A DNA stretch of 12,697 nucleotides. It comes from Candidatus Sericytochromatia bacterium (GTDB lineage Bacteria > Cyanobacteriota > Sericytochromatia > JACMPN01). The first letter of the stretch is position 1. Each line of letters begins with the position of its first letter. The DNA lies in the NCBI GenBank assembly GCA_014377495.1, contig JACMPN010000292.1, positions 1 through 12,697 on the forward strand. Reading direction: 5' to 3'. Shown piece after piece: positions 6,342 through 12,697 of the stretch. A model generated the notes under the pieces. It ran no database searches and had not been told where the DNA came from. It saw only the letters and a list, made by a program, of their open reading frames with translations. A program made the position numbers and the translations under genes.

Positions 6342-6405
6342 ACGGCTCGGCCACTGGGCGAAACCCAGGGTCGCACTTGGTTTGTGCGATACCGTAACAA
6401 TCGTC

Positions 6406-6434
6406 AGGTTACATGGGCCCATGAAACATGGCAA
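6406..6434 (-). promoter_or_regulatory. Candidate promoter of tRNA-Lys (and perhaps rho)
   Basis: On the minus strand TTGCCA (6429-6434), identical to the rpsA -35, is followed after 17 nt by TAACCT (6406-6411), a weak -10. The spacer contains the perfect 12-bp palindrome CATGGGCCCATG (6412-6423). Start would be near 6398, about 57 nt before the mature tRNA. The -10 is poor, so this is tentative. Confidence 0.3.
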
Positions 6435-6474
6435 CACCCGCGGCCCGGATTCTTTCATCCGGATGCCGCGGGTG
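6435..6474 (-). terminator. Stable hairpin downstream of the response regulator gene
   Basis: CACCCGCGGC (6435-6444) pairs with GCCGCGGGTG (6465-6474), and CCGGAT (6445-6450) with ATCCGG (6457-6462), leaving a 2-nt AT bulge and a 6-nt loop. It begins 17 nt after the regulator stop codon. The minus-strand sequence after it (TTGCCATG) is not a U-tract; those same bases form the candidate -35 of tRNA-Lys. It probably marks the 3' end of the regulator mRNA. Confidence 0.55.
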
Positions 6475-6490
6475 CCCTGCCGGACCGGAT

Positions 6491-7195
6491 TCACACCAGC
6501 GCTTTGGCCTCTCCCGTCAGAAAGATAAATCCACCGCTCGCCTGTTGCAGGTAACGCGGCCGGGCCGGATTCGCCTCCAGCTTTACCTGCAGGTAATGAA
6601 AGGTCGTCTGCAATGCCGCCGGGTCCGGCTGGGCGCCCCGCCAGATCTGACCCGCCACCTGATCCGGACTGAGCACCGTGCCCGGCCGCTGCATCAGGCA
6701 ATAAAGGAGCTTTGCCTCCACGGGCGACAGGGGCACCGGCGTCGCCCGGCCCGTCAGTCGCACCGCCAGACTCTGGGCATCCAGCGTGAACGGGGCCACA
6801 TGATAGCCCCCGGCAAACCGGTTCTGATCCTGCGCCAGTTCCTCCGGCAACCCCACTTCCTGGACCGCGGCCATCAACTCCCCGAAGGTGAAAGGCTTGT
6901 TGACCACGCGCACCACCCCCAATGTCGCCAGACGATCGGCTTCCGCCTCTCGCTCGGAGTAACTGAGGACGACAATCGGGGCCGAGCAGATGCGATGCAG
7001 ACGCCGACACAACTCCAAGCCCTCATGGCTGGGAGGCACCAGGTCGACCAGGACCAGATGGGGTGCGTGCAGCACCGACATCTCCAGGGCCTGATCGCCG
7101 TACTTGGCCAGGTGGATGGTATGCCCCTCACGGCGCAACAGATGCTCAATGATCTCCGTGAGGTAGCGGTCGTCTTCGACCACAAGAATCCGCAT
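6491..7195 (-). CDS. OmpR-family response regulator
   Basis: A two-component DNA-binding regulator of 234 residues. The receiver domain (1-~112) shows the acidic pocket ED at 7-9, phospho-acceptor Asp51 in LVLVDLVPPSHEG, the switch Ser78 (IVVLSYSE) and the conserved Lys100-Pro101 (VVNKPF), so it should be phosphorylatable. The C-terminal winged helix (~131-230) contains LSPVEAKLLYCLMQRPGTVLSPDQVAGQIW and a wing ending ASGGFIFL. The recognition-helix area (AALQTTFHYLQVKLE) departs from the usual RTVDVHIxRLRxKLE pattern, so its DNA target probably differs from typical OmpR/PhoB sites. ATG 7195 is chosen because AGGGAGAG lies just upstream; the frame is also open to 7324. It is divergent from gltX, with CCGTAAC direct repeats between. 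No kinase is adjacent; the soluble kinase at 9990 is a candidate partner. Confidence 0.85.
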   Translation of the reverse strand: MRILVVEDDRYLTEIIEHLLRREGHTIHLAKYGDQALEMSVLHAPHLVLVDLVPPSHEGLELCRRLHRICSAPIVVLSYSEREAEADRLATLGVVRVVNKPFTFGELMAAVQEVGLPEELAQDQNRFAGGYHVAPFTLDAQSLAVRLTGRATPVPLSPVEAKLLYCLMQRPGTVLSPDQVAGQIWRGAQPDPAALQTTFHYLQVKLEANPARPRYLQQASGGFIFLTGEAKALV

Positions 7196-7248
7196 CCAAT
7201 CTCTCCCTCTGGCGAGGCTGGCCCCGCCGCGGTGAACCACCGAGCCCA

Positions 7249-7276
7249 CCGTAACAGGCGGGATCCCGGCCGTAAC
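7249..7276. promoter_or_regulatory. CCGTAAC direct repeats, 21 bp apart
   Basis: CCGTAAC occurs at 7249-7255 and again at 7270-7276, exactly two helical turns apart, in the 211-bp region between the divergent response regulator and gltX genes. OmpR-family proteins often bind tandem direct repeats, so self-regulation is possible. A third copy lies at 6392-6398 upstream of tRNA-Lys. The assignment as binding sites is inference. Confidence 0.35.
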
Positions 7277-7362
7277 GGTCGCCCTGCCCAAACTGCGCCG
7301 CGACAAGCCGTCTACCCTGCCCAATCGCCACCAGGGCCGTCCCGCCGGGCCCGGGCCAAAGC

Positions 7363-7371
7363 TGGTACGAT
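7363..7371 (+). promoter_or_regulatory. Extended -10 promoter of gltX
   Basis: TGGTACGAT provides an extended TG (7363-7364) and a TACGAT -10 (7366-7371). No -35 is recognisable 16-18 nt upstream, which fits an extended -10 promoter. The start would be near 7378, giving a leader of about 29 nt. Confidence 0.45.
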
Positions 7372-7406
7372 GACGTCACCCATCAATGTGAAGGAATTTC
7401 CCAGCA

Positions 7407-8813
7407 ATGCGCGTTGTCACCCGGTTTGCGCCCAGTCCGACGGGCGAATTGCACGTAGGGGGAGCCCGTACCGCCCTCTTTAACTGGCTTTTCGCCCGCC
7501 ACCACGGCGGCACGTTCATCCTGCGCATCGAAGACACGGACGCCGGCCGTTCCACCCCGGAAAACGTCGCCGTCATCTTCCAGGGCATGGAGTGGCTGGG
7601 CCTCGACTGGGACACCGAACCCCAGTTCCAGACCGCCCGCCTCGCCCTCTATGACAAGCGGATCGAGACCCTGATCGCCACCGGCAAGGCTTACCGCTGT
7701 GACTGCACCAAGGACCGCCTCGACGCCATCCGGGCCGCCCAGACGGCCGCCAGCGAGCCGATCCGCTACGACCGCCACTGCCGCGACCTGGCCGTGCCCG
7801 CCGACCGACCCCACGTCGTCCGTTTCATCTGCCCCGATTCCGGCGACTGCGGCTTCGAGGACGTCGTCCACGGCCCCATCAAGTTCGATGCCGGCGTCAT
7901 GGACGATTTCGTCCTCCGCCGCACCGACGGCCTGCCCACCTATAACTATGCCGTCGTCGTCGACGACCACGACATGGCGATCAGCCACGTCATCCGCGGC
8001 GACGACCACATCGCCAACACCCCCCGCCAGGTTCTGCTCTACCGGGCCTTCGGCTGGGAGACGCCCATCTTCGGCCACATCCCGATGATCCTCGGCGCCG
8101 ACAAGGCCAAGCTTTCAAAGCGACACGGCGCCACCTCCGTCATGAAGTACAGCGAAGACGGCTACCTGCCGGAGGCGATGATCAACTTCCTCGCCCGCCT
8201 CGGTTGGTCCCACGGCGATCAGGAACTCTTCACCCGGGACGAACTCGTCCAGTTCTTCGATTTCGACCACGTCCAAAAAACGGACGCCGTCTTTGACGTC
8301 CAGAAGCTGCAGTGGATGAACGGCATGTACATCCGCGAGCGCCTGACGGCCGACGCACTCGTCGATCGCCTCCTGCCTTTGTGGACGGCGGCCGGCTGCG
8401 ACGTCAGCGGCTACGACCGGCCCCGACTGGCCAAAGTCGTGGCGACCATGCAGCAGCGGGCCAACACGCTCGTCGATCTGGCCCGCGACTCTGCCTTCTA
8501 CTTCGCCGCCGACATCCGCCCCACCGACGAGGACCGGGCCAAGACCTACACCCCGGAAGCCCTGGACCACCTCGGTGCCCTTTTGGCGGCCCTGACCCCG
8601 CTGACGACCTGGGACCATACCGGCCTGGAAGCCGCCTTCCGGACCCTGTCGGAAGCCCGTGCCGTCAAACCCGGCGTGATCATCGGGCCCGCCCGCCTGG
8701 CCATGACCGGCCGCAAAAACAGCCCCGGCATGTGGGAAATGGCGGAAGCCATGGGTCGCAAGCGCACGCTGGACCGGCTCAACGCCGCCATCACCGCCGA
8801 GCGCCCCGCGTGA
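7407..8813 (+). CDS. gltX: Glutamyl-tRNA synthetase
   Basis: A class I aminoacyl-tRNA synthetase that charges tRNA-Glu (and, if non-discriminating, tRNA-Gln) in the cytosol; Glu-tRNA also feeds C5-pathway tetrapyrrole synthesis. The 468-residue length is typical. The HIGH-like box is HVGG at 16-19 within FAPSPTGELHVGG; KLSKR is at 235-239. A zinc-site pattern of the E. coli type is visible: Cys98, Cys100, Tyr121 and Cys125. The anticodon-binding region (~310-468) contains the expected LAKVVATMQQRANTLVDLA and VKPGVIIGPARLAMTG segments. ATG 7407 follows AAGGA at 7391-7395, 11 nt upstream. It leads a compact operon: its stop overlaps the next gene by 4 nt. Whether it is discriminating cannot be told here; no gatCAB or glnS is in the window. 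Confidence 0.96.
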   Translation: MRVVTRFAPSPTGELHVGGARTALFNWLFARHHGGTFILRIEDTDAGRSTPENVAVIFQGMEWLGLDWDTEPQFQTARLALYDKRIETLIATGKAYRCDCTKDRLDAIRAAQTAASEPIRYDRHCRDLAVPADRPHVVRFICPDSGDCGFEDVVHGPIKFDAGVMDDFVLRRTDGLPTYNYAVVVDDHDMAISHVIRGDDHIANTPRQVLLYRAFGWETPIFGHIPMILGADKAKLSKRHGATSVMKYSEDGYLPEAMINFLARLGWSHGDQELFTRDELVQFFDFDHVQKTDAVFDVQKLQWMNGMYIRERLTADALVDRLLPLWTAAGCDVSGYDRPRLAKVVATMQQRANTLVDLARDSAFYFAADIRPTDEDRAKTYTPEALDHLGALLAALTPLTTWDHTGLEAAFRTLSEARAVKPGVIIGPARLAMTGRKNSPGMWEMAEAMGRKRTLDRLNAAITAERPA

Positions 8814-9103
8814 ACCCCTTCAAGCTGCTTATCAGCTATACCCTGACAGACACCGCCATCCAGGTACACACGCTCGGCGGCTTTCTGCTGACCGAAGTGG
8901 CCCTGGCGGACATCGGGCGTGTCCACCACGGGTTTCAGGTGATCGGGCTGAATGAATACTGGCTGAACCGGGTCGATCTGTGGCATTCCGCCGTCACCCT
9001 GCAGCGCAAGCACGGCCTGATCCGCAACCTGGTGATCACGCCGGATCATCCGGAACAGTTCCTCGCCACCGTCCGCAGCCTGCTGCGCCGGCGCCAGGGC
9101 TAA
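8810..9103 (+). CDS. Small PH-like domain protein (97 residues)
   Basis: A 97-residue protein whose GTG start (8810) overlaps the gltX stop in a GTGA junction, so it is probably translated by coupling. It looks like a single bacterial PH-like beta-barrel: alternating strands (ISYTLTDTAIQVHTLGG, FLLTEVALADIGRVHHGF, WLNRVDLWHSAVTLQRKHG), then LVITPDHPEQFLATVRSLL, which matches the common 'strand-ITPxxPexF-helix' end of bacterial PH families. I assign the fold from this pattern, without a search. No signal peptide or obvious membrane helix is present. rsmI starts 3 nt after its stop. Its role is unknown; the context would allow a link to translation, but chance operon placement is equally likely. 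Confidence 0.6.
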   Translation: MNPFKLLISYTLTDTAIQVHTLGGFLLTEVALADIGRVHHGFQVIGLNEYWLNRVDLWHSAVTLQRKHGLIRNLVITPDHPEQFLATVRSLLRRRQG

Positions 9104-9106
9104 CCC

Positions 9107-9973
9107 GTGGAACCCGCACCAGTCACCGGTCAGCTCGCCGTCGTCGCCACGCCGATCGGCAACCTGGGTGACATCACCCAACGGGCGCTTGACACCCTGC
9201 GCACGGCCGACGTCGTCGCCGCCGAGGACACCCGGCACTCCGGCCAGCTGTTGCACCATTTCCAGATCGATACCCCCATGCTCAGCTATCACGAGCACAA
9301 CGCCGCCAGCCGGGAGTCCGAGCTGCTCGCCCGGATCACGGCCGGCCAGACCGTGGCCCTCGTCAGCGACGCCGGCACGCCGGGCATCTCCGATCCGGGC
9401 CAGCGCCTCATCGCAGCCGCCAGGGATGCGGGTCTGCCTGTCACCGTCATCCCCGGACCCTCCGCCCTGATCACCGCCCTGGTCGGCTCCGGCCTGCCCA
9501 CTGACCGGTTCACCTTCGAGGGCTTCCTGCCCCGCAAGGGCAAAGAGCGGGCGGAACGCCTGGCCGAGTTGCAGGTCGATCAACGGACTGTCGTCTTTTA
9601 CGAATCGCCCCAGCGGCTGACCGACACCCTCGCCGAACTCGCCAAGGTGCAACCCGAGCGCTTTGCCGTCGTCGGCCGCGAATTGACGAAGCGCTTCGAA
9701 ACCTACTATCGGGGCACGTTGGCCGAGCTGGCTGCAGGCTTTGCCGCCACGCCGGCCCGCGGCGAGTGCGTCGTCATGCTGGCCCCGGCTGCCCCCCCGC
9801 CACCGGATGGGGCAGACGCCCTCGCCGGTGCCGTCAGCGCGGCCCTCGCCGCCGGCCTGGGCGTGGCCGATGCCGCTCGACAGGCAGTCCGCCTCATCGG
9901 GGTCCCACGCCGCGTCGCCTACGATTTGGCCCTGCGTCTGCAGCAGGGCGAGCCCGATCCGGACGACGCCTGA
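9107..9973 (+). CDS. rsmI: 16S rRNA (cytidine-1402-2'-O)-methyltransferase
   Basis: RsmI uses S-adenosylmethionine to methylate the 2'-OH of C1402 in the decoding centre of 16S rRNA. The 288 residues match the family length. The tetrapyrrole-methylase-like fold shows all the expected blocks: VATPIGNLGDIT near residue 13, AAEDTRHS, YHEHNAASRE, the SAM-binding VSDAGTPGISDPG near 85, VIPGPSALITAL, FEGFLPRKGKER and VVFYESPQRL. The C-terminal helical part (GLGVADAARQAVRLIGVPRRVAYDLAL) is also typical. The start is GTG 9107, 3 nt after the preceding stop, with only a weak AGGG upstream, consistent with coupled translation. It is the third gene of the gltX operon; RsmI acts with RsmH in many bacteria, but rsmH is not here. 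Confidence 0.95.
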   Translation: MEPAPVTGQLAVVATPIGNLGDITQRALDTLRTADVVAAEDTRHSGQLLHHFQIDTPMLSYHEHNAASRESELLARITAGQTVALVSDAGTPGISDPGQRLIAAARDAGLPVTVIPGPSALITALVGSGLPTDRFTFEGFLPRKGKERAERLAELQVDQRTVVFYESPQRLTDTLAELAKVQPERFAVVGRELTKRFETYYRGTLAELAAGFAATPARGECVVMLAPAAPPPPDGADALAGAVSAALAAGLGVADAARQAVRLIGVPRRVAYDLALRLQQGEPDPDDA

Positions 9974-9989
9974 TGGCCAGGGCCGCCCG

Positions 9990-11516
9990 ATGAGCGATCA
10001 CGACCTGATGCCGGGCCTCTGCGCCCTGCTGGCAGAGGCTGATAGCCTGCCGGCCTTTTGCCTGGGCCTGAACCAGCTGGTCGGCCCCACGCCGCTGGCG
10101 TTGGACAAACACGAAGGAGACAGCACCTTCACCCTCTGGACCGACCTCGGCGGCGGTAAAAGCAAATCCATCCTGCCCCTGGGTGATTGGGGCCAGTTGC
10201 GGATCTCGCCGGCGGCACGCAAGCGGCTCCTGCCCCTGACCGACGTGCTGACGGCTGCCCTGCGCCGCCTTGAAGCGGCCGATCGCCAACGGGATGCCAC
10301 CCAGTCCGATGGCAAGCCCGTCCGGCCTGGCCGCCAGCAGACCGCCCTCGCTGGCCTGCAGCAGCATGCAGCCCGTCAGCAGACGATCCTCGACGCCCTG
10401 CTGAACACGGCCCCCGTCGGCGTCGCCCTGACCGATCAGAATGGCAACCTGCTCCTGCACAACCGGCGCTTTCTCAGCCTTTTCGGCTTCGCCGGCAACC
10501 TGCCCGTCGGCATGGACATGGGCCTGCTGCGCCGCTTTTTCGCGGACGGCCGGCGCTTCGTCACCTGGCTGCAGGACCTGCCCGTCGAGGCCGGCCGCAC
10601 CATCGAGCTGGACGTGCGCCAGACCGAGCCGGAGATCCGCTTCCTGAACTTCATGACCGCCCCCGCCTTCGACGCGGACGGCCGCCTGACCGGACGGCTG
10701 TTCATCATCCGGGACATGACCCGGGAAGCGAACGTCGATCAGATGAAAAACGAGCTGATCAACGTCGTCAGCCACGAATTGCGCACGCCCCTGACCAGCG
10801 TCCTCGGTTTTGCCGAACTGGTCCTGACCCGGGACCTGACCATCGACAAGATCCGGCAGTACGTGGGAACCATCTATTCGGAAGGCAAACGGCTGAGCTC
10901 CCTGCTGGACGACTTTCTGGACATCAACCGCCTGGAAAGCCGGCAGCAGCCCTATCACATGCGCGTCATCCACCTGGGACCGATCATCCGCAAGGTGTCC
11001 GGCCTCTTCAGCTCGAACCAGGCCCATCCCATCGAGGTCCAGGTGCCGACCCTGCCGGCGGTGCGGGGTGACGGCGACCGGCTCGTCCAGGCCCTCAGCA
11101 ACCTGGTCTCCAATGCCATCAAATACTCCCCCGACGGTGGCCCCGTCCTCATCCGGGCCACCCACGCCCCCGACGCCCACCGGATCGTCGTCCAGGTGTC
11201 CGACAAAGGCCTCGGTATCCCGAAAGACGCCATCGGCCAGCTGTTCAGCAAATTCTATCGGGTCCACCGCCCGGGCCGGCACGGGATCGGTGGCACGGGA
11301 CTTGGGCTGGCCATCTGCCAGGAGATCATCAAGGCCCACAGTGGCGAGATCTGGTGCGAGTCCGTCGACGGCAAAGGCAGCACCTTCAGCTTTTCGTTGC
11401 CGCTGCGGGGCCGCAACATCCCCAAGCCGGATGTCGTGCCCCACGACACGTCACCGACCGGCATGTCGGATTATGGCGCCAAACCCACCGCGGTCCGATC
11501 CGGCAACCCCGCCTGA
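9990..11516 (+). CDS. Soluble PAS-domain sensor histidine kinase
   Basis: A 508-residue histidine kinase without membrane segments or signal peptide, so it should sense a cytoplasmic cue. Order: an unassigned N-terminal region (1-~100), perhaps a reduced GAF-like fold; a glutamine-rich helical linker (~112-135, likely coiled coil); a PAS domain (~132-245, LLNTAPVGVALTDQNGNLLL); a dimerisation domain with the phospho-acceptor His262 in NVVSHELRTPLTSVLGF; and a HATPase domain (~362-472) with Asn375 (N box, NLVSNAIKYSPDGG), G1 DKGLGIP near 405 and G2 GGTGLGLAI at 434-442. All catalytic motifs are intact. ATG 9990 lies 16 nt after the rsmI stop, with a weak AGGG upstream. The last ~35 residues are non-conserved and the final 46 nt lie inside hemH. 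Substrate unknown; the regulator at 6491 is a possible partner. Confidence 0.9.
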   Translation: MSDHDLMPGLCALLAEADSLPAFCLGLNQLVGPTPLALDKHEGDSTFTLWTDLGGGKSKSILPLGDWGQLRISPAARKRLLPLTDVLTAALRRLEAADRQRDATQSDGKPVRPGRQQTALAGLQQHAARQQTILDALLNTAPVGVALTDQNGNLLLHNRRFLSLFGFAGNLPVGMDMGLLRRFFADGRRFVTWLQDLPVEAGRTIELDVRQTEPEIRFLNFMTAPAFDADGRLTGRLFIIRDMTREANVDQMKNELINVVSHELRTPLTSVLGFAELVLTRDLTIDKIRQYVGTIYSEGKRLSSLLDDFLDINRLESRQQPYHMRVIHLGPIIRKVSGLFSSNQAHPIEVQVPTLPAVRGDGDRLVQALSNLVSNAIKYSPDGGPVLIRATHAPDAHRIVVQVSDKGLGIPKDAIGQLFSKFYRVHRPGRHGIGGTGLGLAICQEIIKAHSGEIWCESVDGKGSTFSFSLPLRGRNIPKPDVVPHDTSPTGMSDYGAKPTAVRSGNPA

Positions 11517-12535
11517 CGCCTGACCAGATGGGACACGGCCGCCACCCAGGCAGGCGTGGCGTTCAACGAGGGGACCAGCGCCAAGGCCTCACCGCCCTTG
11601 GCCCGGAAGTCCGCCAGCGCCCGCAGGCCGATCTCTTCGAGAGTCTCCAGACAGTCGGCCGTAAAGGCCGGACAGAGCACGGCGACGCGTTTGACGCCCT
11701 GTTCCGCCAGCTCCGTCAGCACCTGATCCGTGTACGGGCCGATCCAGGGCGTCCGCCCGAGCCGGGACTGGAAACAGACGACATAATCTGCCGCAGACAA
11801 GCCCAGCCCCGCAGCAATCGCCCGGGCCGTATGCTCGCACTGGGCCCGGTAACAGTACCGATTCGCCGCCGTGATCGTCGCACAGCAGTCGGCCTGACTG
11901 AGGCAGTGCTGGCCGGTCGTGTCGCTCTTGCGCACCTGACGCTCGGGGAGGCCGTGAAAGCTGAACAGGACCCGCTCCGGCGTGAGCGCGGCGAGCACCG
12001 GCTGCGCCTGGGCGACACAGGCCCCGATGAACCCCGGATCGTCGAAAAACGGGGGGATCACCTGGATGGCCGGCACATTCCACATTTGACCGGCCACGCG
12101 GAAGACCTCCTCCAGGGAGGATCCCGTCGCCGAGGAACTGTATTGCGGGTAAAGGGGCATGACGAGGATCCGGTCGACGTCCGCGTCCTTCAGGGCGGCC
12201 AGGCCAGCCTGAATCGACGGTTCGCCATACCGCATGGCGGCGACGACTTTGACGGCGTCGCCCAGCTCCGCCTGTACCGCCTCGGCCAGAGCCAAGTGGT
12301 GGACCATCAGCGGCGAGCCCAGCGCCGTCCAGATCTGGCGGTAAGCATGGGCGGACTTGGCCGGCCGGAAAGGCAGGATGATCAGATTCAGCAGCGACCA
12401 GCGTCCCAGGGGCGGGATGTCGAGGACCCGGGGATCGCTGAGGAACTCCCGCAGGTAGGACCGGACAGGGCCGGTCTCCGGGGCGGTGGGCGTGCCCAGG
12501 TTGATCAAGAGAAGTCCGAGGGGTCGATCCTGCAT
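11471..12535 (-). CDS. hemH: Ferrochelatase with cysteine-rich insert
   Basis: Inserts Fe2+ into protoporphyrin IX to make protoheme, or iron into coproporphyrin III in the coproporphyrin-dependent route. The 354 residues include LLLINLGTP at the N-terminus, the MPLYPQYSSSATGSS block (126-140), the catalytic FSFHGLPE with His194, and TADCLETLEEIG (292-303) with the conserved Glu. An insert after the active-site His holds Cys211, Cys217, Cys218, Cys228 and Cys233. Such internal cysteine motifs ligate a [2Fe-2S] cluster in a described class of bacterial ferrochelatases (for example that of Myxococcus), so a cluster is likely here; it is not shown by sequence alone. ATG 12535 has a weak AAGG 4 nt upstream. 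Its 3' end overlaps the convergent histidine kinase gene by 46 nt. Confidence 0.94.
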   Translation of the reverse strand: MQDRPLGLLLINLGTPTAPETGPVRSYLREFLSDPRVLDIPPLGRWSLLNLIILPFRPAKSAHAYRQIWTALGSPLMVHHLALAEAVQAELGDAVKVVAAMRYGEPSIQAGLAALKDADVDRILVMPLYPQYSSSATGSSLEEVFRVAGQMWNVPAIQVIPPFFDDPGFIGACVAQAQPVLAALTPERVLFSFHGLPERQVRKSDTTGQHCLSQADCCATITAANRYCYRAQCEHTARAIAAGLGLSAADYVVCFQSRLGRTPWIGPYTDQVLTELAEQGVKRVAVLCPAFTADCLETLEEIGLRALADFRAKGGEALALVPSLNATPAWVAAVSHLVRRQAGLPDRTAVGLAP

Positions 12536-12613
12536 GGTGCCTTATCCGTGTGGCCCCGGCGCAAGAGTCCCGGCGGACCCCTGCGGCCGCAGCCGTTCCG
12601 TATTCACGCCACC

Positions 12614-12619
12614 AGTGTA
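12614..12619 (-). promoter_or_regulatory. Weak candidate -10 box of hemH
   Basis: Read on the minus strand, TACACT lies about 80 nt before the hemH start. A poor TTCGGG -35 is 16 nt further upstream. The palindrome GGGACGTCCC (12626-12635) falls in the spacer, where a repressor could act. Tentative. Confidence 0.25.
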
Positions 12620-12645
12620 GCGGACGGGACGTCCCCCCGAACGCA

Positions 12646-12679
12646 GAAACGCCCCAAGCGGCTTCACTTGGGGCGTTTC
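12646..12679. terminator. Bidirectional-looking terminator hairpin
   Basis: GAAACGCCCCAAG (12646-12658) and CTTGGGGCGTTTC (12667-12679) are perfect 13-bp arms around an 8-nt loop. On each strand the outgoing arm ends in GTTTC, giving a short T-run either way. It probably ends a gene beyond the right edge (minus-strand reading would come from there toward hemH) and insulates the hemH promoter. Confidence 0.65.
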
Positions 12680-12697
12680 GGGCCGATGGCGTCTAGA

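Noticed and set aside
7196..7324. N-terminal extension of the response regulator to 7324
   Set aside because: Receiver domains start directly at MRILVVEDD; AGGGAGAG before ATG 7195 fits, and the extension would cover the CCGTAAC repeats with Arg/Gly-rich sequence.
9894..11444. 516-codon minus-strand frame opposite the histidine kinase
   Set aside because: A shadow of the kinase codons, Gly/Asp/Gln-rich, without a recognisable domain or binding site; the sense frame has all kinase motifs.

Overview
The window is GC-rich bacterial chromosome carrying mostly housekeeping genes. I see no insertion sequence, prophage, CRISPR array or defence locus. The lineage is not fixed by the sequence. BioY (3610-4245) has a long middle segment that reminds me of cyanobacterial BioY proteins, yet the window also has a full Rho factor, which most photosynthetic cyanobacteria lack. 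S1 is the short four-domain form and ferrochelatase is the cysteine-rich variant. A non-photosynthetic cyanobacterial relative (Sericytochromatia/Melainabacteria type) is my tentative guess; Chloroflexota or another high-GC phylum is not excluded.

Layout, left to right. A minus-strand gene of unknown function runs off the left edge (1-293). It is divergent from a short rpsA (506-1594) that ends at an intrinsic terminator. A branched-chain aminotransferase (1927-3000) follows, with its own promoter, a ~160-nt leader and a strong terminator, then a small unknown gene (3127-3543). From 7195 back to 3610 everything points left: an OmpR-type response regulator, tRNA-Lys(CTT), rho, a ~490-nt gap holding a dispersed palindromic repeat and a stable hairpin, a possible 30-residue hydrophobic ORF, and bioY. 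From 7407 to 11516 a compact plus-strand operon encodes gltX, a 97-residue PH-like protein (4-nt overlap), rsmI and a soluble PAS histidine kinase. The kinase gene runs 46 nt into the 3' end of convergent hemH (11471-12535). A bidirectional-looking terminator closes the window.

Functional links. GltX, S1, RsmI and tRNA-Lys serve translation. GltX also supplies glutamyl-tRNA for C5-pathway tetrapyrrole synthesis, whose last heme step is HemH. The soluble kinase and the response regulator are the only two-component proteins here and could be partners although five kilobases of translation genes lie between or beside them; this is inference. The less ordinary items are: a perfect dyad between the two back-to-back promoters at 355-436; CCGTAAC direct repeats exactly 21 bp apart in the regulator/gltX intergenic region; a C-rich leader in front of rho; stable hairpins without U-tracts after rho and after the regulator gene; the hydrophobic mini-ORF before bioY; and the PH-like protein embedded between gltX and rsmI. 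I did not find a clear novel multi-gene system.
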